DNA of 64,000 bases. Source: an uncultured bacterium. Its GTDB lineage: Bacteria; Planctomycetota; UBA1135; GCA-002686595. Position numbers and translations under genes: made by a program. The notes under the pieces are model-generated. The model made no database searches, was not told the origin of the DNA, and worked only from the letters and a program-made list of their open reading frames with translations. The stretch is from positions 451,308 to 515,307 of the forward strand of contig CALJGV010000010.1 in NCBI GenBank assembly GCA_938075305.1. Reading direction: 5' to 3'. Of the stretch, positions 1 through 7,396 are shown in pieces. Within the stretch, counting starts at the first letter, position 1. Each line of letters begins with the position of its first letter.

Positions 1-324
1 CGCGTGCTCGACCGTCTCCTCCATGGTGATGCCCGACACGGGCACGAGCGGGCACACGTCCATGCCGCCGAAGCGCGGGTGTTCCCCGCTGTGGGTCGAC
101 ATGTCGATGAGCTCCGCGCCGACGCGAGCGGCCTGGACCGCCGCCTCGATCACCGGCTCGGGCTCGCCCACGAAGGTGAACACCGTGCGGTTCGTGGCCT
201 TGCCCGGGTCCACGTCGAGGAGGGTCACGCCGTCCACGGCGCGCACGGCGCTCGAGATGGCCTCGAGGACCGCGGGGTCACGACCCTCCGAGAAGTTCGG
301 GACGCATTCGATGAGCTTGGCCAT
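1..324 (-). CDS. ftcD: Glutamate formimidoyltransferase, N-terminal part (runs off left edge)
   Basis: The minus-strand frame opens with ATG at 324 and stays open for 108 codons to the window edge. The protein starts MAKLIECVPNFSEGRD and continues with a TNRTVFTFVG segment and an EHPRFGGMDVCPLVP segment, which are hallmarks of the N-terminal subdomain of formiminotransferases. These enzymes move the formimino group of N-formiminoglutamate to tetrahydrofolate in histidine breakdown. Only the N-terminal domain is visible, so I cannot tell whether a cyclodeaminase domain follows. The gene is divergent from the acyltransferase gene at 527, and about 200 bases between them must hold both promoters. 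A TAGAAC-like hexamer near 434 on the minus strand is a weak -10 candidate. Confidence 0.86.
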   Translation of the reverse strand, partial: MAKLIECVPNFSEGRDPAVLEAISSAVRAVDGVTLLDVDPGKATNRTVFTFVGEPEPVIEAAVQAARVGAELIDMSTHSGEHPRFGGMDVCPLVPVSGITMEETVEHA

Positions 325-526
325 TTGGGGTGATGGGGCGCCGGAGGGGCGGGGTGGAGGGTGCCGGGAAGAGAGCCGAGGAAAGGTGATCGGCGTCGGA
401 GGCGGCCCGGGGGAGCGGGCTGGGCGGACCGTTCTATCAGACCGATCCCGGCGCGTCTCGCGGGTAGGTGCGGTCGAACCGCGTCCCGGACCGCTACCAT
501 CTCGGCACGGCAACACCTGACGACCC

Positions 527-1612
527 ATGACCCAGCCTGATTCACCCGCCTCGCCCCGCGCCGCCACCCTGGCGGACCGGGACGCCCAGGCCGCCCTCTT
601 CGACCGCTGCTTCGACCGGCAGGACGGGGGGGCGGTGCTCCCCTGGCGATACGACCAGGGGCCCCATGGGGCCGCGCTCACGACGGTGGTCGACGGCGAG
701 GCGGGGCTCGTGGCCAGCTACGCCTGCGGACCGCGGCGGCTCGCGGGGGACAACGAGGTGCTCGTGGGCGAGACCGGCGACGTCATGACGGCCCCGGAGG
801 CCCGCGGTGGCGGCCTCTTCTCCGGTCTCGATCGGGCCACCATGGCCTCCGCGCGTGAGGCGGGCTGGCCCGTGGTCTTCGGGCTCCCGAACCGGGCCTC
901 GGCGCACATCTTCGTCCGGGACCTCGGCTGGGAGGAGGTGGGCCAGCTGCGGCCGTATACGTTCGTCCTGGTGAGCGACGCCGGGGCCCGCGCCGAGCGC
1001 ATGAAGGTCAGCCGCCTCGCCGCCGCGACGGTGCCCTGGACGGCATGGCGCGGCACGATGGCCCGGGGTCGGCTGCGCAAGCGCTTCTTCGCGAAGTGCA
1101 ACGTCGTGCCCATCGCGCGCTTCAAGCCGGAGGCGGACGCGGTGGCGGACACCGTGGCCGCGCGCCACCCCTGGTTCATCCGGCGGGACCATGAGTACAT
1201 GAACTGGCGCTTCGTCGACGCGCCATCCGGCCGCTTCCGGTGCCATGGGGTCTATCGGCCCGACGGCTCCATGTGCGGCTGGTGCGTGGTGCAGCTCCCC
1301 GAGCGCGGCGAGACCGCCGGCTACGTGGTGGACCTCGTGGCAGTGGATGACGTCGCCTTCGCCGCCGCCCTGGAGGCAGGGCTCGGGCACCTGCGCAAGG
1401 CGGGCGCATCGGTGGCGCGGGCCCATGCGGTGGTGGGGTCGGGCTGGGAGCGCGAGCTCAAGGCCTCGGGTTTTCGGCCCTCCAAGGCCCAGGATGTGCG
1501 CCCCATCATCCTCCACGTCCTCGACGACGCGCACCCGATCACCTCGGTGGCGCGGCAGCCCGCGAGGTGGTTCTGGACCGACGCCGACCGTGACGCGGAG
1601 CTGATCGGCTGA
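527..1612 (+). CDS. GNAT-family N-acyltransferase of a polysaccharide locus
   Basis: This 361-residue protein has a GNAT-like core: a GETGDVMTAPEARGGGLF segment resembles the acetyl-CoA-binding loop (R/Q-x-x-G-x-G/A), followed by a helix and a VVFGLPNRASAHIF strand-turn. A second half with a YMNWRF motif resembles GNAT proteins found in exopolysaccharide clusters. It probably acylates an amino sugar or an aminoacyl group on a cell-surface glycan, but the substrate cannot be read from sequence. The deacetylase gene starts 10 bases downstream, so the two are likely co-transcribed and may work in turn on the same sugar amine. No Shine-Dalgarno is seen. A TACCAT hexamer at 495-500 could be a -10 element. 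Family is fairly sure; specificity is unknown. Confidence 0.7.
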   Translation: MTQPDSPASPRAATLADRDAQAALFDRCFDRQDGGAVLPWRYDQGPHGAALTTVVDGEAGLVASYACGPRRLAGDNEVLVGETGDVMTAPEARGGGLFSGLDRATMASAREAGWPVVFGLPNRASAHIFVRDLGWEEVGQLRPYTFVLVSDAGARAERMKVSRLAAATVPWTAWRGTMARGRLRKRFFAKCNVVPIARFKPEADAVADTVAARHPWFIRRDHEYMNWRFVDAPSGRFRCHGVYRPDGSMCGWCVVQLPERGETAGYVVDLVAVDDVAFAAALEAGLGHLRKAGASVARAHAVVGSGWERELKASGFRPSKAQDVRPIILHVLDDAHPITSVARQPARWFWTDADRDAELIG

Positions 1613-1622
1613 GGCCGGCGCC

Positions 1623-2708
1623 GTGGGGCTCAAGCACCGCATCAAGTCGGGCCTGCGAGGCCTGTACGCCCGCGCCCTCTGGGGCTCGGGGCTGCATCGG
1701 CTCGTGGACCGGCTCTCCCGGCCGCGGCTGCTCGTGCTCTACGGTCATTGCGTCGACCAGCCGGCCACCAACGGGTCCCTCGACGCCGACATGAAGATCA
1801 GCGGTGGGCGGCTGGGGGAGATCCTCGGCGCGCTCGGACGCAGCCACGACCTCGTGACCCTCGGCGAAGGCCTCGAGCGGCTCCGGTCCGGCGACGCCCG
1901 GCGCTCCATGGTCGCGCTCACGATGGACGACGGCTACCGCGACAACCTCCACGACCTCGTCCCGCTCCTGGAGCGGACCGGGGCGCGGGCCACGGTCTTC
2001 CTGGAGGGAGGGGCCGTCGCTTCACGCGAGCTCCCCTGGCTCCATGCCCTGGGCTGGCTGGTGGGGCGCGTCGGGGCCGAGGAGGCAGCGACCCGGATCG
2101 CCAACAGGCTGGGGGACGCCCCGGGGTCGCCCGTGGGCGTCACCGGGGCAGGCGCCCTCAAGCGCAGATTAAAGTACGAGGCGGACCCCGTGCTCAGGGA
2201 CGCCGCCCTCACCGCGCTCGTGCAGGAGGAGGGCGGCGACCCCGCCGAGATCGTGGACGCCCTGTACCTCTCCCACGAGGAGGCGCGGGCCCTCGCCGCC
2301 GCCGGTCCCGTGGAGGTCGGCGGTCACACGGCCCATCACCCCGTGCTCTCGCGGCTGGACGCGGAGGGCCAAGAGGAGGAGATCGCGGGCGGCGCCGCGC
2401 TCCTGCGGGGCCTCTTCAGCGAGGAGGCTCCCGCCGCCGGCGCGGCCCCCCTGGGGTCCTCGGGCCACGTCTTCGCCTACCCCTACGGTCGGCGCTGGGA
2501 CTTCGACGACCGGAGCCCCTCGGCGGTGCGCGCTGCGGGGTACGCGTGCGCCGTGACGACGCACGCCGGCGTCAACCACGCCACGACCGACCCCTACCGG
2601 CTGAAGCGCTGGCCGATCCACGACGGCACCCGCCTGCACGAGGTGGGCACCGAGGCCTCCGGCGGCTTCGAGCTCCTTCGCCGCCTGGGGATCGACCTCG
2701 TGGAGTGA
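1623..2708 (+). CDS. Polysaccharide deacetylase (NodB homology domain, CE4-like)
   Basis: The 361-residue protein carries the three visible NodB landmarks. They are the acidic motif TMDDGYRDN (Asp102-Asp103), the metal-ligand motif GGHTAHHP (His234 and His238) and the later FAYPYGRRWDF strand. Such enzymes remove acetyl groups from N-acetylated sugars using a bound metal. There is no signal peptide, so it may act in the cytoplasm on a lipid-linked intermediate or be peripherally attached. The start is GTG at 1623, 10 bases after the acyltransferase stop. The stop codon lies inside the first copy of a 15-base tandem repeat, so every repeat copy supplies an in-frame TGA. Neighbouring acyl-, carbamoyl- and SGNH-type genes point to tailoring of one surface glycan. 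Confidence 0.85.
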   Translation: MGLKHRIKSGLRGLYARALWGSGLHRLVDRLSRPRLLVLYGHCVDQPATNGSLDADMKISGGRLGEILGALGRSHDLVTLGEGLERLRSGDARRSMVALTMDDGYRDNLHDLVPLLERTGARATVFLEGGAVASRELPWLHALGWLVGRVGAEEAATRIANRLGDAPGSPVGVTGAGALKRRLKYEADPVLRDAALTALVQEEGGDPAEIVDALYLSHEEARALAAAGPVEVGGHTAHHPVLSRLDAEGQEEEIAGGAALLRGLFSEEAPAAGAAPLGSSGHVFAYPYGRRWDFDDRSPSAVRAAGYACAVTTHAGVNHATTDPYRLKRWPIHDGTRLHEVGTEASGGFELLRRLGIDLVE

Positions 2709-2761
2709 GACCCCGCGGAGTGAGACCCCGCGGAGTGAGACCCCGCGGAGTGAGACCCGGC
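2702..2761. repeat. Four tandem copies of a 15-base repeat at the end of the deacetylase gene
   Basis: The unit GGAGTGAGACCCCGC is repeated at 2702-2716, 2717-2731 and 2732-2746 without change, and at 2747-2761 with one substitution. The unit equals five codons, so copy-number change keeps frame, and each copy carries a TGA in the deacetylase reading frame. The repeat abuts the 3' end of the small minus-strand gene at 2770. Confidence 0.92.
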
Positions 2762-2769
2762 GGGGGCCG

Positions 2770-2898
2770 TCAGTGGGTCTCGTAGCCGCCAGGGCCGGAA
2801 TAGGCCCCGCCACCCGAGGTGTAGAGGTAGACGGCCGCGGCGACGAAGATGGCCACGGGGACGGCGATCCAGATCCAGTTCTCGCGAAGGAAGCGCAT
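2770..2898 (-). CDS. 42-residue single-pass membrane microprotein (DUF5989-like layout)
   Basis: The minus-strand ATG at 2898 opens a 42-residue frame. It has a short N-terminus (MRFLRENW), one strongly hydrophobic segment (IWIAVPVAIFVAAAVYLY) and a Gly-rich tail ending in YETH. The layout resembles the small DUF5989 proteins that accompany SxtJ-like and carbamoyltransferase genes, but the family's PFIY-type C-terminus is missing, so membership is only inferred. It sits between two glycan-tailoring genes on the opposite strand and may be a scaffold or regulatory peptide of the same machinery. Codon phase is clean, with GC-rich third positions. It is short enough that a spurious frame cannot be excluded. 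Confidence 0.5.
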   Translation of the reverse strand: MRFLRENWIWIAVPVAIFVAAAVYLYTSGGGAYSGPGGYETH

Positions 2899-2957
2899 GG
2901 GGAGGGGGTCTCGGTGAGAGCCACCACAGTATCCCCGGCTCGGGCGCCTGGTGGGGA

Positions 2958-2963
2958 TACACT
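2958..2963 (+). promoter_or_regulatory. Candidate -10 hexamer for near-leaderless SGNH gene
   Basis: TACACT ends 8 bases before the ATG at 2972, which would put the transcript start one or two bases before the start codon. No convincing -35 is seen. The same geometry recurs at other genes in this window. Confidence 0.35.
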
Positions 2964-2971
2964 CCTGTCAG

Positions 2972-4096
2972 ATGAAGCGGATCCTGTCTCGACTTGCCCT
3001 CTCCGCGGGGGTCTTTCTCGCCCTGCTTGGCGGAACGGAAGTGGTGCTGCGCGCCCAGGGCTATGGGGCCATCCCCTCCGTGTGGTTCGATCCAGAGGTC
3101 GGCACGCGCTTCCACCCTGGCCAGACCCGCCAGATCCTCGCCGCCGGCGGCATCTTCATGCACTCGGCCGAGATCAACGACCTCGGCTTCCGCGGCCAGC
3201 TGCCGGACCCCGAGCTCGATGGCGACGGCGGCCTGCGCGTGGTCTGCCTGGGTGACTCGTTCACCTTCGGGTGGGGGGTCGAGGACGCAGACACCTACCC
3301 CGTTCAGCTCGAGGTCGCGCTACAGGATCTCCTGGCGGCCCGCGTGGCCGGTGATACGGCGCACTCCGGTCCGCGGCGGAGCCCCGTCGGCGCTGAGGTG
3401 TTGAACGTCGGGCTGCCGGGCTACAACACCTGGCAGGAGCATCGGCTCTACGAGAAGCTCGTTCGACCGATGGCTCCGGATGTGGTGGTCCTGGGCTGGT
3501 ACCTGAACGACCTCGACCCGCTGAGCTACGGGGTGACCGGCACCCTCGCGCCACTCGATCACCCGCTGGCGGGCACCGCGCTGCTGGACTACTGGGTGCG
3601 GAAGCTGCGCAAGAAGTACCCCAAGTTCGAGTTCGAGGGTTTCGACCAGGCGGCCGCACAACAGATCAAGCCCTACTACGACCAGAATCGTCCGCTGGTG
3701 GAGCACAACAGCGGGCACCCCGAGGCGCGCCCGTACGTGGAGCGCAACCTCGCGGACCTCGGCGCGCTGCTCGACGACATCAAGGCGGACGGGGTGACCC
3801 CTGTCCTGGCGATCTTCCCGTCGGTGGGCCAGGTGGACGCCCTGAAGGCGGCGCGGGCGGACAAGCCCGCCGCGGAGTACGAGGCGGACCTCGCCATCAT
3901 CGCGCGCATCCAGCGCGACCTGACCGAGTTCGCGGGGCCCAGGGGGGTCGCCGTCGTGGATCTCCTCGTGCCCTTCATGGACAGTGACGTCAGGCCCTAC
4001 GGCGAGGTGGACCAGAGCCACCCCAGCGTGCACGGGTACGGCATCGCCGCGTGGGCGGTGCTCGAGGCGCTCGTGGCGGGCGGCCTGCTCGACTGA
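2972..4096 (+). CDS. SGNH/GDSL-family hydrolase, membrane-anchored or exported
   Basis: From ATG 2972 the protein has 374 residues and begins with a basic, then hydrophobic segment (MKRILSRLALSAGVFLALLG) that looks like a signal anchor. The SGNH blocks are in order: GDSFTFGWG (Ser96, block I), NVGLPGYNTW (Asn145 and Gly147, block II), GWYLNDL (Asn179, block III) and DQSHPSVHGYG (Asp347 and His350, block V). Members of this fold hydrolyse or transfer O-acyl groups. In a glycan locus this one probably adds or removes O-acetyl groups. An upstream in-frame GTG at 2951 would spoil the signal segment, so I prefer 2972. It ends 3 bases from the convergent gene at 4100. Confidence 0.86.
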   Translation: MKRILSRLALSAGVFLALLGGTEVVLRAQGYGAIPSVWFDPEVGTRFHPGQTRQILAAGGIFMHSAEINDLGFRGQLPDPELDGDGGLRVVCLGDSFTFGWGVEDADTYPVQLEVALQDLLAARVAGDTAHSGPRRSPVGAEVLNVGLPGYNTWQEHRLYEKLVRPMAPDVVVLGWYLNDLDPLSYGVTGTLAPLDHPLAGTALLDYWVRKLRKKYPKFEFEGFDQAAAQQIKPYYDQNRPLVEHNSGHPEARPYVERNLADLGALLDDIKADGVTPVLAIFPSVGQVDALKAARADKPAAEYEADLAIIARIQRDLTEFAGPRGVAVVDLLVPFMDSDVRPYGEVDQSHPSVHGYGIAAWAVLEALVAGGLLD

Positions 4097-4099
4097 CCC

Positions 4100-4435
4100 T
4101 CAGCGCGGCCGCAGGAGCGAGCCGTGCATGCGCGTGACGAACTCACGCACCTCGTCCGAGCCAGCGTCCAGGCGCCCGGTGAGCTCCTCCAGGGGCCGCG
4201 ACTCCCAGTAGCCGCGCAGGATCAGCGCGTGCATCGCGCGGACCTGGGCTCGGGGGCCCTCCGCGGTCCGGGCCCGCTCCAGGAGCTCGTCGGTGGTGGG
4301 GGCGCCCCCGAGCCCGAGACCCACGGTCGCGGCGGCCGCGAGGCCGAGGGCGCCTGCGAGGAGCCACTGCACGGCGCCCTCGCCGGGCGGGGCCTCCGGG
4401 CCGGCCGGAGCGGGGACGTGTTCGGGGGCGGCCAT
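4100..4435 (-). CDS. Small single-pass membrane protein of unknown function
   Basis: The 111-residue protein starts with a Pro/Ala-rich stretch, has one membrane segment (VQWLLAGALGLAAAATVGL) and ends in a charged helical domain with ELLERARTAEG and EVREFVTRMHGSLL. I do not recognise the family. The chosen start (ATG 4435) overlaps the stop of the upstream glycosyltransferase by one base in a TGATG junction, which implies translational coupling. A longer frame begins at 4489 but would overlap that gene heavily. It is the last gene of the minus-strand carbamoyltransferase operon. The C-terminal helices could be a protein-interaction module, but no function is assignable. Confidence 0.6.
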   Translation of the reverse strand: MAAPEHVPAPAGPEAPPGEGAVQWLLAGALGLAAAATVGLGLGGAPTTDELLERARTAEGPRAQVRAMHALILRGYWESRPLEELTGRLDAGSDEVREFVTRMHGSLLRPR

Positions 4436-5928
4436 CAGAGCTTCTCCAGGGAGGCGAGGGTCGGGCCGATGGCGAGGGTCCAGCTCCACAGGAGCAGCCC
4501 GATCACCGCCACGAACAGGGCGCGGCGGAAGAGCCCCTGGAGCGGCGGACGCCGCAGGCTGGCGAGGGCCGCGGCGGCGGGGACGATCAGGAGCGCCTCA
4601 CCGGGCGCGCGGAAGCGCGACATGGCGACCACCAGGGCCAGGGGCGCCGTGGCGGCGCAGGCGGCGCACAGGAGCCCTGCCGCGCCCGGGTAGAGCGGCA
4701 CCAGGATCGCGCCGTAGGCGGCGAGCAGGGCCAGCGCCACGACCATGGCGATGGAGATCAGGGTCAGCGGGATGCTGAAGGGCCGCGAGGTGAGGACGCT
4801 GCAGTACCCGCCCGTTGCCTTGATGCCCGACCCCGCAGGGTCAGGGGGCGGCATGCGGAGGTATCGCGTCATGTAGGAGAGCGGCGTCAGCAGGTCCGCG
4901 ACCTTCACGGCCCGCGTGCGCAGGAAGAACCCGGGGTGCGCCGCGATGAACGCGCGCCCGGTGGCGACCGCGACCCGGTTCCGTTCGGCGGCGTCGGGGA
5001 GGAACTCGAAGGGCCACTGCTGCACGCCCGGGGGAGGCGTGAGGAGGTCCGCGCGGAGCGCCGCGCCGGGGACGCCGGCCTCCGGGACCTCGAGCCCCAC
5101 GTGGTCGAAGTTGATGTAGTCGCGGTTCCACCCCATGTAGGCGTTCAGGCCCGCCGTGCGCCCGAGGAGCTGGAAGGACCCCTGGTCCGCGCTGGCCCGG
5201 GCGGACCAGGGAGCGATGGTCATGGCCGCGGCGCAGATGAAGAGGGCCGTCCGGCGGAGACCCGCCGACCAGCGCCTGGCGCCGCCAGAGGCTCCGGGGC
5301 GGCCGAGGGCGACGACGCCCCAGAGCGAGAGGGTCCCGAGCCAGAAGAGGCACGCCTCCTTGGTCAGGCAGGCGAGGCCAACGGCAAAGCCCGCGGCCAC
5401 GAGCGCAGCCGTGGCGCGGCGCCCGCGGAGCTCACCGATGGCCACCGCCAGGAGCAGGGTGCAGGCCGGGAGCAAGAGGGCGATGGCGAGCCCCTCGCTG
5501 AGCAGCACGTGGGCGAAAGGGAGCAGGGGCAGGTAGAGCGCGGCGATCCATCCGGCGCGGCGTCCCGCGCGCTCGGAGTGGGCCCGGGTGGCGAGGGCCA
5601 TGAGCCACGCGCAGGACCACACCGACAGGAGCGTCAGCACCACGCGCGCGGCGGTCTCTCCTGCGTCTCCGAAGAGGGTCACGCACCCTGCGATCAGAGC
5701 CGGGTGCAGGGGCGGCCACTGCCCGGTGTAGGTGCCCAGCTCGGACCACGCGCGCCCGAGCCCCACGTAGGCCGGCTCGTCTCCCCGGAAGGCGCCGCCC
5801 ACGGCGGACATGAGCCAGAGCCCGCGGAGCAGGGCCGCGCACACGAGCGGGGCGAGCCACCCGGTGGGGAGCCAGCGGCCGAGGACGGGCGGACCGGCGG
5901 CGTGTTCGATGGTGGGTCGGGGCCTCAT
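4435..5928 (-). CDS. GT39-like integral membrane glycosyltransferase (paralogue A)
   Basis: The protein has 497 residues from ATG 5928 and about a dozen hydrophobic segments. Near the N-terminus FRGDEPAYVGLGRAW places acidic residues in the first extracytoplasmic loop, as in ArnT/PMT-type enzymes that transfer sugars from polyprenyl-phosphate donors. A later RFRAPGEALLIVPAAAAL segment resembles the conserved R-Y/F-R-x-P motif of this superfamily. It is preceded by a clear paralogue ending 29 bases upstream and followed by a coupled small gene. It probably glycosylates a lipid-linked glycan or protein at the outer face of the cytoplasmic membrane. Donor and acceptor are unknown. Confidence 0.77.
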   Translation of the reverse strand: MRPRPTIEHAAGPPVLGRWLPTGWLAPLVCAALLRGLWLMSAVGGAFRGDEPAYVGLGRAWSELGTYTGQWPPLHPALIAGCVTLFGDAGETAARVVLTLLSVWSCAWLMALATRAHSERAGRRAGWIAALYLPLLPFAHVLLSEGLAIALLLPACTLLLAVAIGELRGRRATAALVAAGFAVGLACLTKEACLFWLGTLSLWGVVALGRPGASGGARRWSAGLRRTALFICAAAMTIAPWSARASADQGSFQLLGRTAGLNAYMGWNRDYINFDHVGLEVPEAGVPGAALRADLLTPPPGVQQWPFEFLPDAAERNRVAVATGRAFIAAHPGFFLRTRAVKVADLLTPLSYMTRYLRMPPPDPAGSGIKATGGYCSVLTSRPFSIPLTLISIAMVVALALLAAYGAILVPLYPGAAGLLCAACAATAPLALVVAMSRFRAPGEALLIVPAAAALASLRRPPLQGLFRRALFVAVIGLLLWSWTLAIGPTLASLEKL

Positions 5929-5957
5929 CGTTGGGGGCAACCTACACGAAGCGGCGC

Positions 5958-7352
5958 TCAGCGCAGCGCAGAGAGCGTCTGTTGAACCGGCTCGAGGGAG
6001 GGAATCCAGAGAAGGACCAGGCCTGTCCCGGCGATCGCAGCGAGCCTGGCATCGGACGGCCGGTCTCCCTCGCGCGTGCCTGCGATGGCGAGGGCGGCGA
6101 AGGCGAAGAGCAGCGGGAGCGCCGGCAGGCGGTAGCGGGTCAGACCGTTCACCAGCGCGGACGCGAGGACGCCGGCGGAGACCGAGAGGAGGAGGCCGCG
6201 GTGGGCGCCGCTGGCCGCCATGGTGGTGGCACCGCGCAGGGCCGCCAGCAGCAGCAGGGGGACCATGAGCACCGACAGCACGGCGAACAGCCATCGCGAC
6301 CAAGGGGCGGCCAGGGGCGCGCCGGGGTCTGCGAGGCGCAGGCTCCTGACCGGAAAGGAGAGGGGGGAGAGCAGGTCCACGAGCTCGACGGCGCGGCTCC
6401 GCAGGAAATACAGCGGGTGCCGGGCGGCGAAGCCGAGCCCGGCGGCGACGTTGGCGCGTGCCTGAGCGGCGGGGGGCCCCTCGGTGGCGGGCGCCCAGGG
6501 GTCCGGGGCAGGACCGCGGATCGCGGCGCGCAGGGCGCCGGGGGCGCGTGCTGGGTCGTCGGCCAGTCCGGCGAGGTCGTAGTTGACGTCGTAGGCGTTC
6601 AGCCCGACGTGGGCGCTCCCGCCGGTGGAGATCGCGACCGGCACCAGCGCTCCGTGGACGGAGGCGTTGCGGAGGGTCCACGGCAGGATGGTCGCGATGG
6701 TGCACGCCACCAGGGTCAGCGCTGGCCGGACCCGCAGGGGGAGACCGGGAGCGCTGTGGCGCAGGGTCCAGAGGGCGAGGAAGGGAAGAACGAGGAGCGT
6801 GCTCTCCCGCACGAGGGTCGAGAGGCCGAGCAGGACGCCGGCGACGACGAGACGCCGGGGGCCAGCCGCCTCCGGCCGCTCGGCCCACCCGGCGAGGAGC
6901 GCGAGCGCCGGGGTGAAGAGCGCGAGGTGAAACGGTTCGGAGAAGAGGAGCCCGCTGAACCCGGCGAGGGGCAGGTAGAGGGCCGCGATCCAGGCGGCGA
7001 GGACGCCGTTCGCGCGTCCGCCGACGGTGGCGCCCACGACGCCCACCCAGCCCACGGTCCAGGTCCCAAGGAGCACCTGGAGGCCGCGGAGCGCCGCGGT
7101 GGTGGCCTCGCCAAAGACGCCGCCGAGAGCAGCGATCAGGGCGGGATACCCGGGTGCCCAGATGCCGTCGTAGCTGCCCTCGAGGCGCAGGCGTTCGCCG
7201 AGCAGGAGGTAGGCGCGCTCGTCACCGGCGGGCTCGGTCCCGGCGAAGGCCAGGGCCACCGCGGCCCGGACCGCGGCGGCCACCAGGAGCGGCGGAACCA
7301 GCGCGCGCCACAGGGGACCCTCCTCCCCGTCGTCCTCTGAGCTGGCGGTCAT
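5958..7352 (-). CDS. GT39-like integral membrane glycosyltransferase (paralogue B)
   Basis: The 464-residue protein begins at ATG 7352 and is predicted to have about a dozen membrane segments. The N-terminal PAGDERAYLLLGERL motif matches FRGDEPAYVGLGRAW of the downstream gene. AAWIAALYLPLAGFSGLLFSE, VGLNAYDVNYD and RYRLPALPLLFAFAAL also have counterparts there, so the two genes are a tandem duplication. It should use a polyprenyl-phosphate sugar at the periplasmic face. It lies 44 bases after the SGNH/DUF5989 fusion gene in the same operon, fitting a role in building the glycan that the carbamoyl and acyl enzymes decorate. Confidence 0.77.
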   Translation of the reverse strand: MTASSEDDGEEGPLWRALVPPLLVAAAVRAAVALAFAGTEPAGDERAYLLLGERLRLEGSYDGIWAPGYPALIAALGGVFGEATTAALRGLQVLLGTWTVGWVGVVGATVGGRANGVLAAWIAALYLPLAGFSGLLFSEPFHLALFTPALALLAGWAERPEAAGPRRLVVAGVLLGLSTLVRESTLLVLPFLALWTLRHSAPGLPLRVRPALTLVACTIATILPWTLRNASVHGALVPVAISTGGSAHVGLNAYDVNYDLAGLADDPARAPGALRAAIRGPAPDPWAPATEGPPAAQARANVAAGLGFAARHPLYFLRSRAVELVDLLSPLSFPVRSLRLADPGAPLAAPWSRWLFAVLSVLMVPLLLLAALRGATTMAASGAHRGLLLSVSAGVLASALVNGLTRYRLPALPLLFAFAALAIAGTREGDRPSDARLAAIAGTGLVLLWIPSLEPVQQTLSALR

Positions 7353-7396
7353 CGGTGGGGTAGGCGCCGGTCGGGCGGTCGAGGGGGGCCTTCGGC

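Noticed and set aside
2702..2761. Repeated TGA codons read as selenocysteine, given selB in the window
   Set aside because: No SECIS-like hairpin follows the TGA, the deacetylase is full length without extension, and the repeated peptide would be unprecedented.
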